Part shown: positions 1 through 6,953 of the stretch, piece by piece
How positions within the stretch are numbered: the stretch's first letter is position 1
How the letters are laid out: every line of letters begins with the position of its first letter
Assembly (NCBI GenBank): GCA_029940345.1
Contig: JAOZRC010000041.1
Coordinates: 1 to 15,894, forward strand
Origin: Desulfobacterales bacterium
GTDB taxonomy: Bacteria; Desulfobacterota; Desulfobacteria; Desulfobacterales; JAUCGF01
Reading direction: 5' to 3'
Length of the DNA stretch: 15,894 nucleotides
The notes under the pieces: model-generated
Told to the model about the DNA's origin: nothing
The model's database searches: none
What the model saw: only the letters and a program-made list of their open reading frames with translations
Position numbers and translations under genes: made by a program

Positions 1-22
1 ACACAATTGGTTAAAATTATTC

Positions 23-51
23 GGTGCGTTACGGCTGTCGCCTAACGCACC
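23..51. repeat. REP-like hairpin at the left edge
   Basis: The arms GGTGCGTTA (23-31) and TAACGCACC (43-51) are perfect reverse complements. Inside them GGC (33-35) can pair with GCC (40-42) around a TGTC loop, leaving one bulged C. Hairpins of the GGTGCGTTA...TAACGCACCCTAC type are, from memory, common dispersed intergenic repeats in many environmental bacteria. There is no T-run after it, so I do not call it a terminator. Confidence 0.7.
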
Positions 52-72
52 CTACTAGCTACTAGCTACTAG
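52..72. repeat. Three tandem copies of a 7-bp unit
   Basis: CTACTAG occurs three times without a mismatch (52-58, 59-65, 66-72), directly after the REP-like hairpin. CTAG at each unit end is itself palindromic. It looks like slippage-prone microsatellite growth at the edge of the dispersed repeat. No function is suggested. Confidence 0.85.
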
Positions 73-201
73 GTGTGAATTCTGATTCAAACATTTTTTT
101 TTCTTCTTGCCTAACATGTACGATCAGATATTGCAAGGATAGCAACAACAATGGAAAAATCGAATTTTAGTCTTGATCAATTTATAAGCTTCAAAAATAG
201 C

Positions 202-231
202 TTGACGAACATCAGAAATAAACAGTATCTT
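202..231 (+). promoter_or_regulatory. Possible promoter for hicAB
   Basis: TTGACG at 202-207 matches a -35 box well. TATCTT at 226-231, 18 bases further on, is a poor -10 box. The site is 22 bases upstream of the hicA start in AT-rich DNA. This is a pattern match only. Confidence 0.25.
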
Positions 232-253
232 TGAAATTTTAAATAATGGTATT

Positions 254-433
254 ATGAAACGGAACAGATTAGAACAGTCTCTCAAAAATTGGGTTGGCGA
301 TTTCTTCGACATAGGGGGCAATCATGATGTCTGGACTGATGGTGAAAAACTGGAACCAATTCCAAGGCACCCTGAAATCAATGAGAGACTGGCTCGTTCA
401 ATCATACGGAAAGCGAAAGCAGAGAGGAATTAA
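254..433 (+). CDS. hicA: HicA-family mRNA interferase toxin with internally frameshifted segment
   Basis: This 59-residue protein matches the HicA (YcfA-like) family, small double-stranded-RNA-binding-fold toxins that cleave mRNA. The family landmarks are the start MKRNRLEQSLK, then GGNHDVW with the catalytic-type His at residue 24, then the PIPRHPEI block and the LARSIIRKA tail. The stop TAA overlaps the hicB ATG by one base, the usual toxin-antitoxin coupling. Residues 12-20 read NWVGDFFDI, which does not fit the family. The +2 frame over 289-312 reads LGWRFLRH, which is exactly the expected consensus. One missing base in the A-run at 284-288 and one extra base near 313 would explain it: two opposite frameshifts that restore the frame before His24. 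No clear Shine-Dalgarno site precedes the ATG. The family call is firm; activity is doubtful. Confidence 0.85.
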   Translation: MKRNRLEQSLKNWVGDFFDIGGNHDVWTDGEKLEPIPRHPEINERLARSIIRKAKAERN

Positions 434-756
434 TGAAATTTTCCGGCAAAGTATATAAAGATGGCAAGTTTTGGCTGGCTGAAATTCCGATTCTTGATGC
501 CATGACTCAAGGACATACAAAAAAGGAAGCGTTTGAAATGGCTTCGGATATGGTCAAAAGCATGGTGAACAAAGAGGGCTTTCAAGTTGAGATTTATAAA
601 GGGAAAAAAGGTGCTTTTGAAATAGGCTCATCGGATGCTGAACACTTAGTCAGCCTTCTTTTGCAAAGAAAAAGACAACTTAGCGGTTTGTCATTATCGC
701 AGGTTGCCAAAAGACAAGGAAATTCCAAATATCAAATAACACATAAATTACAATAA
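433..756 (+). CDS. hicB: HicB-family antitoxin, C-terminal DNA-binding domain shortened
   Basis: This 107-residue protein starts on the last base of hicA. Residues 1-60 (KFSGKVYKDGKFWLAEIPILD, then MTQGHTKKEAFEMASDMV) are the HicB partial RNase-H fold that covers the toxin active site. Residues 65-95 (DAEHLVSLLLQRKRQ, then LSLSQVAKRQG) begin the Cro/C1-type helix-turn-helix found at the C-terminus of this HicB subgroup. The chain then ends in NSKYQITHKLQ instead of the recognition helix and following helices, roughly 25-35 residues short of related proteins as I remember them. No alternative frame visibly restores the domain. The antitoxin part looks intact; operator binding and dimerisation probably are not. 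Confidence 0.85.
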   Translation: MKFSGKVYKDGKFWLAEIPILDAMTQGHTKKEAFEMASDMVKSMVNKEGFQVEIYKGKKGAFEIGSSDAEHLVSLLLQRKRQLSGLSLSQVAKRQGNSKYQITHKLQ

Positions 757-1149
757 CTAAAAAACAAAAATGCAAACAATTGGCGGCATCCTTTATGTAT
801 CAGTTTACACATTCGCAATTTGCCAAATTGGCCTGCTTTATTTCGGAAAAAGTGTAAATCGCATTTGCTCTGTTTTGAAAGATTCCATAAAGATTATCTG
901 AAAATCCTTAAATCATTCAATCCGAAAAATCTTAATTCAGACAATGGTAGCTGCTGATCACTGTCTGAATTAGGATTTGTAAGATTAACGGATTATAAGA
1001 TTTTATAATTGGTGCCGGAAATTTGGGATTTAAATGACCGAAAATAAATCTGGGCCAGTTAACAAATTGACAACTACGGGAAATACCAAAGAGCCTAAGT
1101 TGTCCCAAATCCGATCTCAATAAGATAACAATATTTCATCAACCTTTCA
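757..1149. other. Gene-free 393-bp gap, AT-rich, mostly repeat
   Basis: I see no credible coding frame in this stretch. It holds a weak inverted repeat (TTTACAC at 804-810 with GTGTAAA at 852-858), a tiny palindrome GCCAAATTGGC (823-833) and the large phased inverted repeat at 896-1009 described separately. TTGTCC at 1100-1105 and the AT-rich stretch at 1121-1135 might drive the following glycosyltransferase gene, but the match is weak. Confidence 0.6.
896..1009. repeat. Large inverted repeat with phased AATC/GATT blocks
   Basis: A 17-bp stem (927-943 with 962-978, one G-T pair) encloses an 18-base loop. Outside it, AATC at 903, 911, 919 and 928 pairs exactly with GATT at 999, 991, 983 and 974. 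The blocks are 8, 8 and 9 bases apart and the spacers between them mostly do not pair. The core TGTCTGAATTAGGATTTGT resembles a family of intergenic repeats that I recall from many environmental genomes. No T-run follows, so a simple terminator role is unlikely. Confidence 0.75.
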
Positions 1150-2406
1150 ATGCCTGTACAGCATCTGACACCGAATCATCCCCTTAATATCTGTCTTCTG
1201 AGTTATCGTAGCAATCCATACTGCGGCGGACAGGGGGTGTATTTAAAAAATCTTAGCAACGCGCTGGTCGAACTGGGACACCGTGTAGAGATTATCACGG
1301 GACCTCCCGATCCGTTAATTTACAATGGCATTCCGGTTCACCATCTGCCGGGTCTTGATCTTTATAATCCGGATAATCCGTTCAGGACGCCCAGCCTGAA
1401 AGAGCTTGCCGATTCGGTCAACTTTTTGGAATGGGCCGGTGTGTCAACCATGGGATTTCCGGAACCGCTTACCTTTGGGATCAGAGCGTTTAAGTTTTTA
1501 CAAAACAGGCTTCATAAATATGATATTGTTCACGATAATCAGAGTTTATCCTACGGAATCGGGCGATTGAGCCGCCAAATTCCCGTGATTGCGACGATTC
1601 ACCATCCCATCACGCGCGATCGGGCGATTGCGATTCAGGCGGCGGACACTTTCAGGGGAAAATTGAAACAGATGCGCTGGTATTCCTTTGTGAATATGCA
1701 AAAAAAAATCTCCCGAAAGCTTTCCCATATTATCACGGTTTCAAAAAGCGCCCGGGATGATATCAGCCTTGATTATAAAATTCCTGCTAACAGATTCAGA
1801 ATCGCGCCCAACGGAATTGATACTTCCCAGTTTTACCCGCTTCCTGAAATACGGAGACAGCCTGATCGCTTGATTGTCACCACCAGCGCGGACACACCGC
1901 TTAAAGGATTGCGTTACCTGCTTGAAGCGGTGGCACGGATTATGCCTAAGCGCAAAATCAAATTGGCAGTTGTGGGAACGCCTCGCAAAAAGGGGCCTGT
2001 GCGCAAACTTATCCGGCAATTGGGAATCGGCCATTGTGTTCGTTTTACAGGCGTTATTGACAATGGCGAATATATACGTCAATATGCCCAGGCGGCGGCA
2101 GCGGTGATTCCTTCCTTATATGAAGGCTTCGGACTTCCGGCCGGAGAAGCCATGGCCTGCGCGACGCCGGTTATCAGCACGACTGGCGGTGCTTTGCCGG
2201 AAGTCGTTGGCAAAGCGGGCATCCTCGTTCCACCGGCGGATACGGATGCGCTTGTTACGGCTATTTTGCGAGTGCTGGATCATCCGGATGAGGCGTATCG
2301 AATGGGGCAAGCCGGTTATAAGCGCGTGCACCGTAATTTTACATGGACAAAAGCGGCCGAAGCCACTGTTGCCGCTTACAGGGAAACGATTCGTGATTAC
2401 GGTTGA
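1150..2406 (+). CDS. Family 4 glycosyltransferase (GT-B fold)
   Basis: The 418-residue length is normal for GT4 enzymes, retaining transferases that use nucleotide-sugar donors at the inner face of the membrane. The N-terminal Rossmann half begins LNICLLSYRSNPYCGGQGVY (residues 12-31), with the glycine-rich acceptor loop GGQG and the TIHHP segment near 149-153. The C-terminal donor-binding half includes RIAPNGID (217-224) and the classic E-x7-E motif: E325 in EGFG and E333 in AGEA, followed by CATPVISTTGG. No Shine-Dalgarno site is evident before the ATG; this start keeps the complete N-terminal strand. The methyltransferase gene starts inside its last codons. The sugar and acceptor cannot be read from the sequence; the neighbour suggests a surface polysaccharide or glycolipid. 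Confidence 0.9.
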   Translation: MPVQHLTPNHPLNICLLSYRSNPYCGGQGVYLKNLSNALVELGHRVEIITGPPDPLIYNGIPVHHLPGLDLYNPDNPFRTPSLKELADSVNFLEWAGVSTMGFPEPLTFGIRAFKFLQNRLHKYDIVHDNQSLSYGIGRLSRQIPVIATIHHPITRDRAIAIQAADTFRGKLKQMRWYSFVNMQKKISRKLSHIITVSKSARDDISLDYKIPANRFRIAPNGIDTSQFYPLPEIRRQPDRLIVTTSADTPLKGLRYLLEAVARIMPKRKIKLAVVGTPRKKGPVRKLIRQLGIGHCVRFTGVIDNGEYIRQYAQAAAAVIPSLYEGFGLPAGEAMACATPVISTTGGALPEVVGKAGILVPPADTDALVTAILRVLDHPDEAYRMGQAGYKRVHRNFTWTKAAEATVAAYRETIRDYG

Positions 2407-3115
2407 TTCAGATCGGCTAGGCATTCGGTCTTCCGAGTGCGCCGGCTTGCGGGTACTGGACATCGGATGTGGTTCGGGACGGCATATCGGCACATTGTGT
2501 CAATATGACAACATCGTTCTGGTGGGCGCAGACAGGTGTACACAAGATTTAATCGCCGCCCAAAGCCGAATAAAAGAGGTCGGGAAAATGGGCTTTGGCG
2601 GGTCAAATGTTCAGATGTTTTGTACAACTGACGCTGCCACACTGCCTTTTAAGGATTTTTATTTTGATGTGGTCATCTGTTCGGAAGTTTTGGAACATAT
2701 TCCTGACCATCATCCGGTGATTCATGAATTTGAAAGAGTGCTTAAACAGGGGGGAATCCTTGCTATCAGTATACCGCGCTATTTCCCGGAACGGATTTGC
2801 TGGATGCTTTCAAACGCGTACCACTTGACGGAAGGAGGGCATGTCCGTATTTACAGGAAAAAGCGACTGATTGCGCTTCTTTGTACGGCCGGATTCAAAC
2901 TTAAAACATCGCATCATGCCCACAGTCTGCACACGCCCTACTGGTGGCTGAAATGCCTGGTGGGACCGACGCGGACGGACAATCTTGCGGTAAACCTATA
3001 TCATCGCTTTCTGACATGGGATATTATGACGAGACCGCGCTTTACCAAGCAACTTGAGCAGTTGCTTAATCCCATTATGGGTAAAAGTCTTGTGCTTTAT
3101 TTTAAAAAAATCTAA
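2393..3115 (+). CDS. Class I SAM-dependent methyltransferase
   Basis: From the GTG at 2393 this gives 240 residues. Motif I is VLDIGCGSGRHIG (residues 21-33), the S-adenosylmethionine glycine loop. It is followed by a D/E-type ribose contact (VGADRC), TDAATLPF, then DVVICSEVLEHIPD, the signature of the Methyltransf_11 group. The C-terminal part is rich in His, Trp and aromatic residues (HSLHTPYWW), perhaps for substrate or membrane contact. The GTG overlaps the glycosyltransferase stop by 14 bases and has AGGGA eight bases upstream. The frame stays open further back to 2120, but that extension lies wholly inside the glycosyltransferase, is Arg-rich and has no family match. Translational coupling suggests the two enzymes modify the same molecule. 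The substrate is unknown. Confidence 0.85.
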   Translation: MITVDSDRLGIRSSECAGLRVLDIGCGSGRHIGTLCQYDNIVLVGADRCTQDLIAAQSRIKEVGKMGFGGSNVQMFCTTDAATLPFKDFYFDVVICSEVLEHIPDHHPVIHEFERVLKQGGILAISIPRYFPERICWMLSNAYHLTEGGHVRIYRKKRLIALLCTAGFKLKTSHHAHSLHTPYWWLKCLVGPTRTDNLAVNLYHRFLTWDIMTRPRFTKQLEQLLNPIMGKSLVLYFKKI

Positions 3116-3173
3116 ACGTCTTAATACAGGTTAAAAACGACCAATTTAAATTTAAATTTTATTAGGAGGATAC

Positions 3174-4955
3174 ATGAAAAACAAAGTACTGCCACTGATC
3201 ACCACCGTTATTATTCTTGCTGCCGCCGCTGTTGCCGGTTGGTATTATCTCCGTCCCCAGCCTGAGACGGGTGCCGTTCCGGCTGAATTTCTTCACCATG
3301 ACACGTTGGTGACCCTGCGGCTGATTAACCTTGAAAAATCGGTCGAAACTTTCCAAAAAAGCCGCTTGGGACGCAAATTGAAAGAAACCGATATCATCGG
3401 TGTGATGAAAGCGCTCGACGCACCGGACGAGGCTATTAAAAAATTTGTCGAAATCAAGTCTGCCGTTGAAACAACGCTTGACAGCATGCTATTTAAAGAA
3501 CTTTTCGGAAAAGATGTTATGCTTGCGATTTTACCGGTTAAAAGCGACGCTTTGAAAAAGCCGCTGCAAGCCTTAGACAGTGTTTTATTAATTGCACGCA
3601 CCAAGCGTCGTACAGTGCTGGTGGAATTTATCAGCGGTCTGCTTTCCCATGAAATGGAGGAGCGCACTGTCACCGAATACCACGGCCACACGATTACCAG
3701 TTTTCAGGCAGATAAAGATATTTATGTCTTTTACACGCTTTCTGATGGCTTGCTGCTGGCCGGGTTCAACTTGGATGTATTGAAAAAATCTCTGGATTTA
3801 AAAACTGACCCATCGACTGCGCTGGTGAGCAATACCTATTATCGGACATTATCCGATCAGTTGATCTCCAAAAACCACACCGGCTTTTTTTTCAACAACT
3901 TAGACGCATTGCGTACCAACATCACGACCTTGATGAAGGCGTATAACGATGCCAACCAATCGCCGGAAGATGAAAAAGCCTTGAAACAGGCGCTGAAACA
4001 GGTTAATAATCTAAAGGGATTCAATGCGATGGGCTATGCCGCTTATGAAAGCGCGGGTAATAGCCTGCAAAGCAAGATCCGCTTATTGATTGACAAAACC
4101 CAATTCGCACCGCTGTATGCCAGCGCTTATAATTATAAACCTGAGAAAAATCGTCTTTTGTCGATGATGCCGTCTAAAACCTTGTTTTGTTACTGGACCA
4201 ACTCAATTGATCTTGATGCGATGCTAAAATTTTATTTGCAGGAAGCGGGCGTTAAAGATGCAGACGTGCAATCAATGAAAGACGCTTTTAAAGCAAAAAC
4301 GGGTTTAATGTTTGATGAAGTCGTTCAGGCGATTGGAAATCAGTACGGCACCATTTTGGCGGATATTCACACGGGCGGCCTTTTCCCGATCCCTGAACTG
4401 GCCCTTGCCATACAAACTAAAAATAAAGATGTACTGACCCGATTGGTGACAGCGTTAACCCAAGAATCTCCCATGGGATTTAAAGAAGAAACCTATCTGG
4501 ATGTCGCCATCAAATCATGGACCTTGCCATTCGGAGATATGCTTCAACCTTCCATGGCTTTTTTGGATGATTTCTGCCTGTTGTCTGTTAATCGTAAGCT
4601 GCTCAAAGAGATGATTCGGCTTAATAAAGAGGGTGGCGGACTTATAGATAGTCAGGCATTTAAAGATGTCAACAAGGGGTTGACAGATGCGAATAATTCC
4701 ATGGCCTTTATTAAATCAGATATTTTCTTGGACAAGTTGAAAGCATCCGCTGATTGGGGCGGCAACATGATGATGCTTAAAGATCAAGAGGCGGCCCTGA
4801 AAATTGAGGTTGTTTTGAACAAGCTGATCTATCCGATCCTGGATGGTTTAAAAATGTATCAAACCATTGGCACGCGTGTTGTTTTTAAAGAGAATGTCAT
4901 TGAAATCGATTCACACTATCAGATAGAAAAAATGGCTGACAGAAAAAATGGCTGA
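3174..4955 (+). CDS. Membrane-anchored DUF3352-like protein of unknown function
   Basis: A strong AGGAGG (3164-3169) lies four bases before the ATG. The 593-residue product starts MKNK, then a single hydrophobic segment (about residues 5-24, LPLITTVIILAAAAVAGWYY), then PVPAEF-type sequence and a long soluble region with no cysteines noticed. The opening of the soluble part (PAEFLHHDTLVTLRLINLEK, later GRKLKE and LFKELFGKDVMLAI) resembles DUF3352-type proteins, predicted to sit outside the inner membrane on an N-terminal anchor. Their function is not established. No catalytic motif stands out. The next gene starts 17 bases after the stop, so the two are probably co-transcribed and both act in the envelope. 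The final codons lie in a 16-bp tandem duplication whose second copy supplies the stop. The family link is from general resemblance, so it is tentative. Confidence 0.7.
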   Translation: MKNKVLPLITTVIILAAAAVAGWYYLRPQPETGAVPAEFLHHDTLVTLRLINLEKSVETFQKSRLGRKLKETDIIGVMKALDAPDEAIKKFVEIKSAVETTLDSMLFKELFGKDVMLAILPVKSDALKKPLQALDSVLLIARTKRRTVLVEFISGLLSHEMEERTVTEYHGHTITSFQADKDIYVFYTLSDGLLLAGFNLDVLKKSLDLKTDPSTALVSNTYYRTLSDQLISKNHTGFFFNNLDALRTNITTLMKAYNDANQSPEDEKALKQALKQVNNLKGFNAMGYAAYESAGNSLQSKIRLLIDKTQFAPLYASAYNYKPEKNRLLSMMPSKTLFCYWTNSIDLDAMLKFYLQEAGVKDADVQSMKDAFKAKTGLMFDEVVQAIGNQYGTILADIHTGGLFPIPELALAIQTKNKDVLTRLVTALTQESPMGFKEETYLDVAIKSWTLPFGDMLQPSMAFLDDFCLLSVNRKLLKEMIRLNKEGGGLIDSQAFKDVNKGLTDANNSMAFIKSDIFLDKLKASADWGGNMMMLKDQEAALKIEVVLNKLIYPILDGLKMYQTIGTRVVFKENVIEIDSHYQIEKMADRKNG

Positions 4956-4961
4956 CAGAAA
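4926..4961. repeat. 16-bp tandem duplication across a stop codon
   Basis: GAAAAAATGGCTGACA occurs at 4926-4941 and again at 4942-4957, followed by the next unit's first four bases. Because 16 is not a multiple of three, the first copy is read EKMADR and the second in another frame as KNG-stop. The present C-terminus of the upstream protein is therefore set by the duplication. Confidence 0.9.
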
Positions 4962-4972
4962 GGATGCTCCAA

Positions 4973-5977
4973 ATGAAACCCAAGAAAAAAACCACGAAAT
5001 ATGTGGTAATTGCGATCATTATTCTGATTATTGCGGCTTTCGGGCTGATAGATTTCAGGGGCCTTTTCAGATCTGAACCGAAAACCGCTCCTGTTCAACC
5101 CAAAGTTCAAATTAAAAAACCGGAAACGTTTGTATCCCAACAGAAGTTTGATCAAACGAAAGGTGAAGAAGACCAGGAGGTTGATAATGCCAGTGTGCCG
5201 GATGCCGGCCCAACGGATGCGACAGACCCTCTAAAAATACCGGCGGAGACTGGCAAACCGCTTAATCAAGATGATTTGGCTTTGCAAAACAGTGCGATTA
5301 AACCTCTGACGGAAGAACAAAAACCTGCTATTGTGGAAACCGATATTACGGCAAAGGATGACAAATCTTTGGCCAAGGCGGTCGATAGCGCTCCGTCCAA
5401 GGCAACGGATGACACTTTGGGCAAACCAATCGCACCGAATGCAGGTCTGAAAACTGACAAACCGCCAGCATCTCCTGCCCCTTTGCCAGCTCAAAGCACC
5501 GCAATAGTTATCATGCAAGAAGGCCCCGGTCCGTATCCGTATTCCATCCAGCTTGCCTCTTTCAATGAAGATAATCATGCCGCTTTTAAAGAAGCGCTTC
5601 AAAAATATCAAAAAAAGGGGCTGACGCCGTTTTGGGTTAAGGTTGACTTGGGCAATAAGGGCTTTTGGCATCGGGTTTTAGTCGGTTGCTTTCGTCAAAA
5701 AAGCGACGCCCGCGAAGTGATTCGTGACAACAACCTTGAAGGCGCCATCGTCGCTGACACCAAATTTGCGATTCGTATCGGCGAATATAAGGATGAGACG
5801 ACACCCAGGCAAATGTTGACCGCATTGGAAGCAAAAGGCTATTTTCCGTATGTAATCAAAAAAAACGCCGAACAATACGTTTTATATGTGGGCGCATTTT
5901 ACTCTCGTAAAGTGGCCCAAAAAACAGTTGATGAGTTAGCCGTGCAAGGTGTGCCGTCTGAGACGGTTCTTCGATAG
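4973..5977 (+). CDS. Inner-membrane protein with two SPOR domains
   Basis: The 334-residue protein has a short Lys-rich N-terminus, one transmembrane helix (about residues 10-28, VVIAIIILIIAAFGLI), a long Pro/Asp/Lys/Ala-rich linker (about 30-185) and two SPOR-like repeats. The first is PYSIQLASFNEDNHA through WHRVLVGCF (about 188-262). The second is FAIRIGEYKDE through QYVLYVGAFYSRKVA (about 265-330). SPOR domains bind peptidoglycan stripped of stem peptides, typical at division septa, and the topology is that of FtsN- or DamX-like proteins. I chose ATG 4973 because AAGGA at 4960-4964 is eight bases upstream; ATG 4964 in the same frame overlaps that site and would add three residues. It follows the DUF3352-like gene closely. 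A role in division or wall remodelling is inferred. Confidence 0.85.
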   Translation: MKPKKKTTKYVVIAIIILIIAAFGLIDFRGLFRSEPKTAPVQPKVQIKKPETFVSQQKFDQTKGEEDQEVDNASVPDAGPTDATDPLKIPAETGKPLNQDDLALQNSAIKPLTEEQKPAIVETDITAKDDKSLAKAVDSAPSKATDDTLGKPIAPNAGLKTDKPPASPAPLPAQSTAIVIMQEGPGPYPYSIQLASFNEDNHAAFKEALQKYQKKGLTPFWVKVDLGNKGFWHRVLVGCFRQKSDAREVIRDNNLEGAIVADTKFAIRIGEYKDETTPRQMLTALEAKGYFPYVIKKNAEQYVLYVGAFYSRKVAQKTVDELAVQGVPSETVLR

Positions 5978-5989
5978 GATGAAACAACT

Positions 5990-6020
5990 GTTCGTCGTTT
6001 GATTCTTCGTCGTTCGATTG
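5990..6020. repeat. Imperfect 15-bp tandem repeat in short intergenic region
   Basis: TTCGTCGTTTGATTC is followed directly by TTCGTCGTTCGATTG, two mismatches in 15. A TATAAT hexamer at 6027-6032 follows and could be a -10 box for the acetyltransferase gene, but no good -35 box stands at 16-18 bases, so I do not call a promoter separately. Confidence 0.55.
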
Positions 6021-6082
6021 TCACTGTATAATCATTTGAAACCCGATGCGGTATTTATTGCTGATTTCCTAAAAAAAACGCC

Positions 6083-6571
6083 ATGCAAGATATCAAACTA
6101 GAGAACTATATTCCCGGAGCAATCGGCCGTGTCGCTGAAATGCATGCAACCTATTATCATAAAAACTGGGGCTTCGGCCTTTTCTTTGAAGCCAAGGTTG
6201 CCACCGAACTGGCGTCTTTTTTAAACCGTTTTGATCAAAGTCAGGATATATTTCGGACAGTGTGCCGCCACAACAGGGTCGAGGGTGCCATTGCGATAGA
6301 TGGCGTCAAAGGCAAGACACACGGTGCCCATCTCAGATGGTTTATCATCTCTTCCGATATCCGCGGCCAGGGTTGCGGCAATCGGTTGATGCATGAAGCG
6401 GTCACTTTTTGTCAAAAGCAACAATATCAGCAAATTTACTTGTGGACATTTAAAGGCCTGCAAACCGCGCGCCATCTTTACGAAAAATTCGGCTTCAAGC
6501 TCGCCGAGCAGAGGGAGGGCGTCCAGTGGGGTTCAAAAGTGATTGAGCAAAAATTTATACTCGAACTTTAG
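6083..6571 (+). CDS. GNAT-family N-acetyltransferase
   Basis: The 162-residue protein has the GNAT acetyl-CoA fold. Motif A is LRWFIISSDIRGQGCGNRLM (residues 84-103), where R94-G-Q-G-C-G98-type loop binds the CoA pyrophosphate. The final block ARHLYEKFGFKLAEQ (129-143) is the standard GNAT C-terminus. The N-terminal YYHKNWGFGLFFEAKVATEL resembles the acetyltransferase half of MarR-GNAT fusion proteins that I recall, but no MarR-type helix-turn-helix is encoded upstream here, so this is a stand-alone version. There is no clear Shine-Dalgarno site before the ATG; translation may rely on the A-rich leader. The acceptor substrate is not predictable. Confidence 0.85.
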   Translation: MQDIKLENYIPGAIGRVAEMHATYYHKNWGFGLFFEAKVATELASFLNRFDQSQDIFRTVCRHNRVEGAIAIDGVKGKTHGAHLRWFIISSDIRGQGCGNRLMHEAVTFCQKQQYQQIYLWTFKGLQTARHLYEKFGFKLAEQREGVQWGSKVIEQKFILEL

Positions 6572-6617
6572 TTTCAAGGCCTGTCCGTAATTTTTTGACC
6601 TGTGCGGTTTAAAATTC

Positions 6618-6790
6618 GTAGGGTGGGCATCGCCAGAAAGAAACCTGGTATATAGCACCAATCTATGTCGGAGATGCCTGCCGTTTACTATAAAACCGGT
6701 GGGCAAGGGCCGTTTCCTTTAACAAAGGCAGTAACTCCGCCGAATCATCACCTGTAAATCAAGTGAGTGCAAAAACGTTGCCCACCCTAC
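6618..6790. repeat. MITE/REP-like element with 12-bp terminal inverted repeats
   Basis: GTAGGGTGGGCA (6618-6629) and TGCCCACCCTAC (6779-6790) are perfect reverse complements enclosing about 150 bases without a coding frame. GGTGGGCAAGGGCC near 6699 repeats part of the arm inside. Arms of the GTAGGGTGGGCA type are, from memory, a common dispersed repeat. No clear target-site duplication is seen. Confidence 0.6.
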
Positions 6791-6828
6791 ATTTTATAGG
6801 AATCGCACAGATATAAAACTGTTAAATC

Positions 6829-6953
6829 GTAACCGTTCACTCCCCCCTCTGAGCGGAACGGCTTTCCGCTCTACATGATCGCAGCCGTGCGTGAGTGTGT
6901 AGCGCGGGAAGCTGTCCCGCGTTTGTTTGCACGTAGGGGGAGTGAACGGTTAC
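6829..6953. repeat. Cruciform element: 18-bp inverted repeat enclosing two hairpins
   Basis: GTAACCGTTCACTCCCCC (6829-6846) is perfectly complementary to GGGGGAGTGAACGGTTAC (6936-6953). Between the arms lie two further hairpins: GAGCGGAA-CGGCT-TTCCGCTC near 6849-6869 and CGCGGGA-AGCTG-TCCCGCG near 6903-6921. Together they would fold as a four-way junction. The inner hairpins share their pattern with the hairpin at 14489-14511, so they belong to a family. Confidence 0.8.

Noticed and set aside
151..234. 27-codon plus-strand mini-frame (MEKSNFSLDQ...) before hicA
   Set aside because: AAGGA is 11 bases upstream, but the peptide has no recognisable features; too short to support.
124..321. Minus-strand 65-residue reading frame upstream of and into hicA
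   Set aside because: It overlaps the start of the recognisable hicA gene, has no ribosome site and no family resemblance.
927..978. Terminator after hicAB
   Set aside because: It lies 170 bases after hicB, has an 18-base loop and no T-run, and is part of a larger phased repeat.
932..1120. Minus-strand 62-residue frame
   Set aside because: It is read through the large inverted repeat and has no family resemblance or ribosome site.
2120..2392. Upstream extension of the methyltransferase frame to an ATG at 2120
   Set aside because: It lies entirely inside the conserved C-terminal half of the glycosyltransferase, is rich in Arg and Cys, and adds nothing resembling the methyltransferase family.
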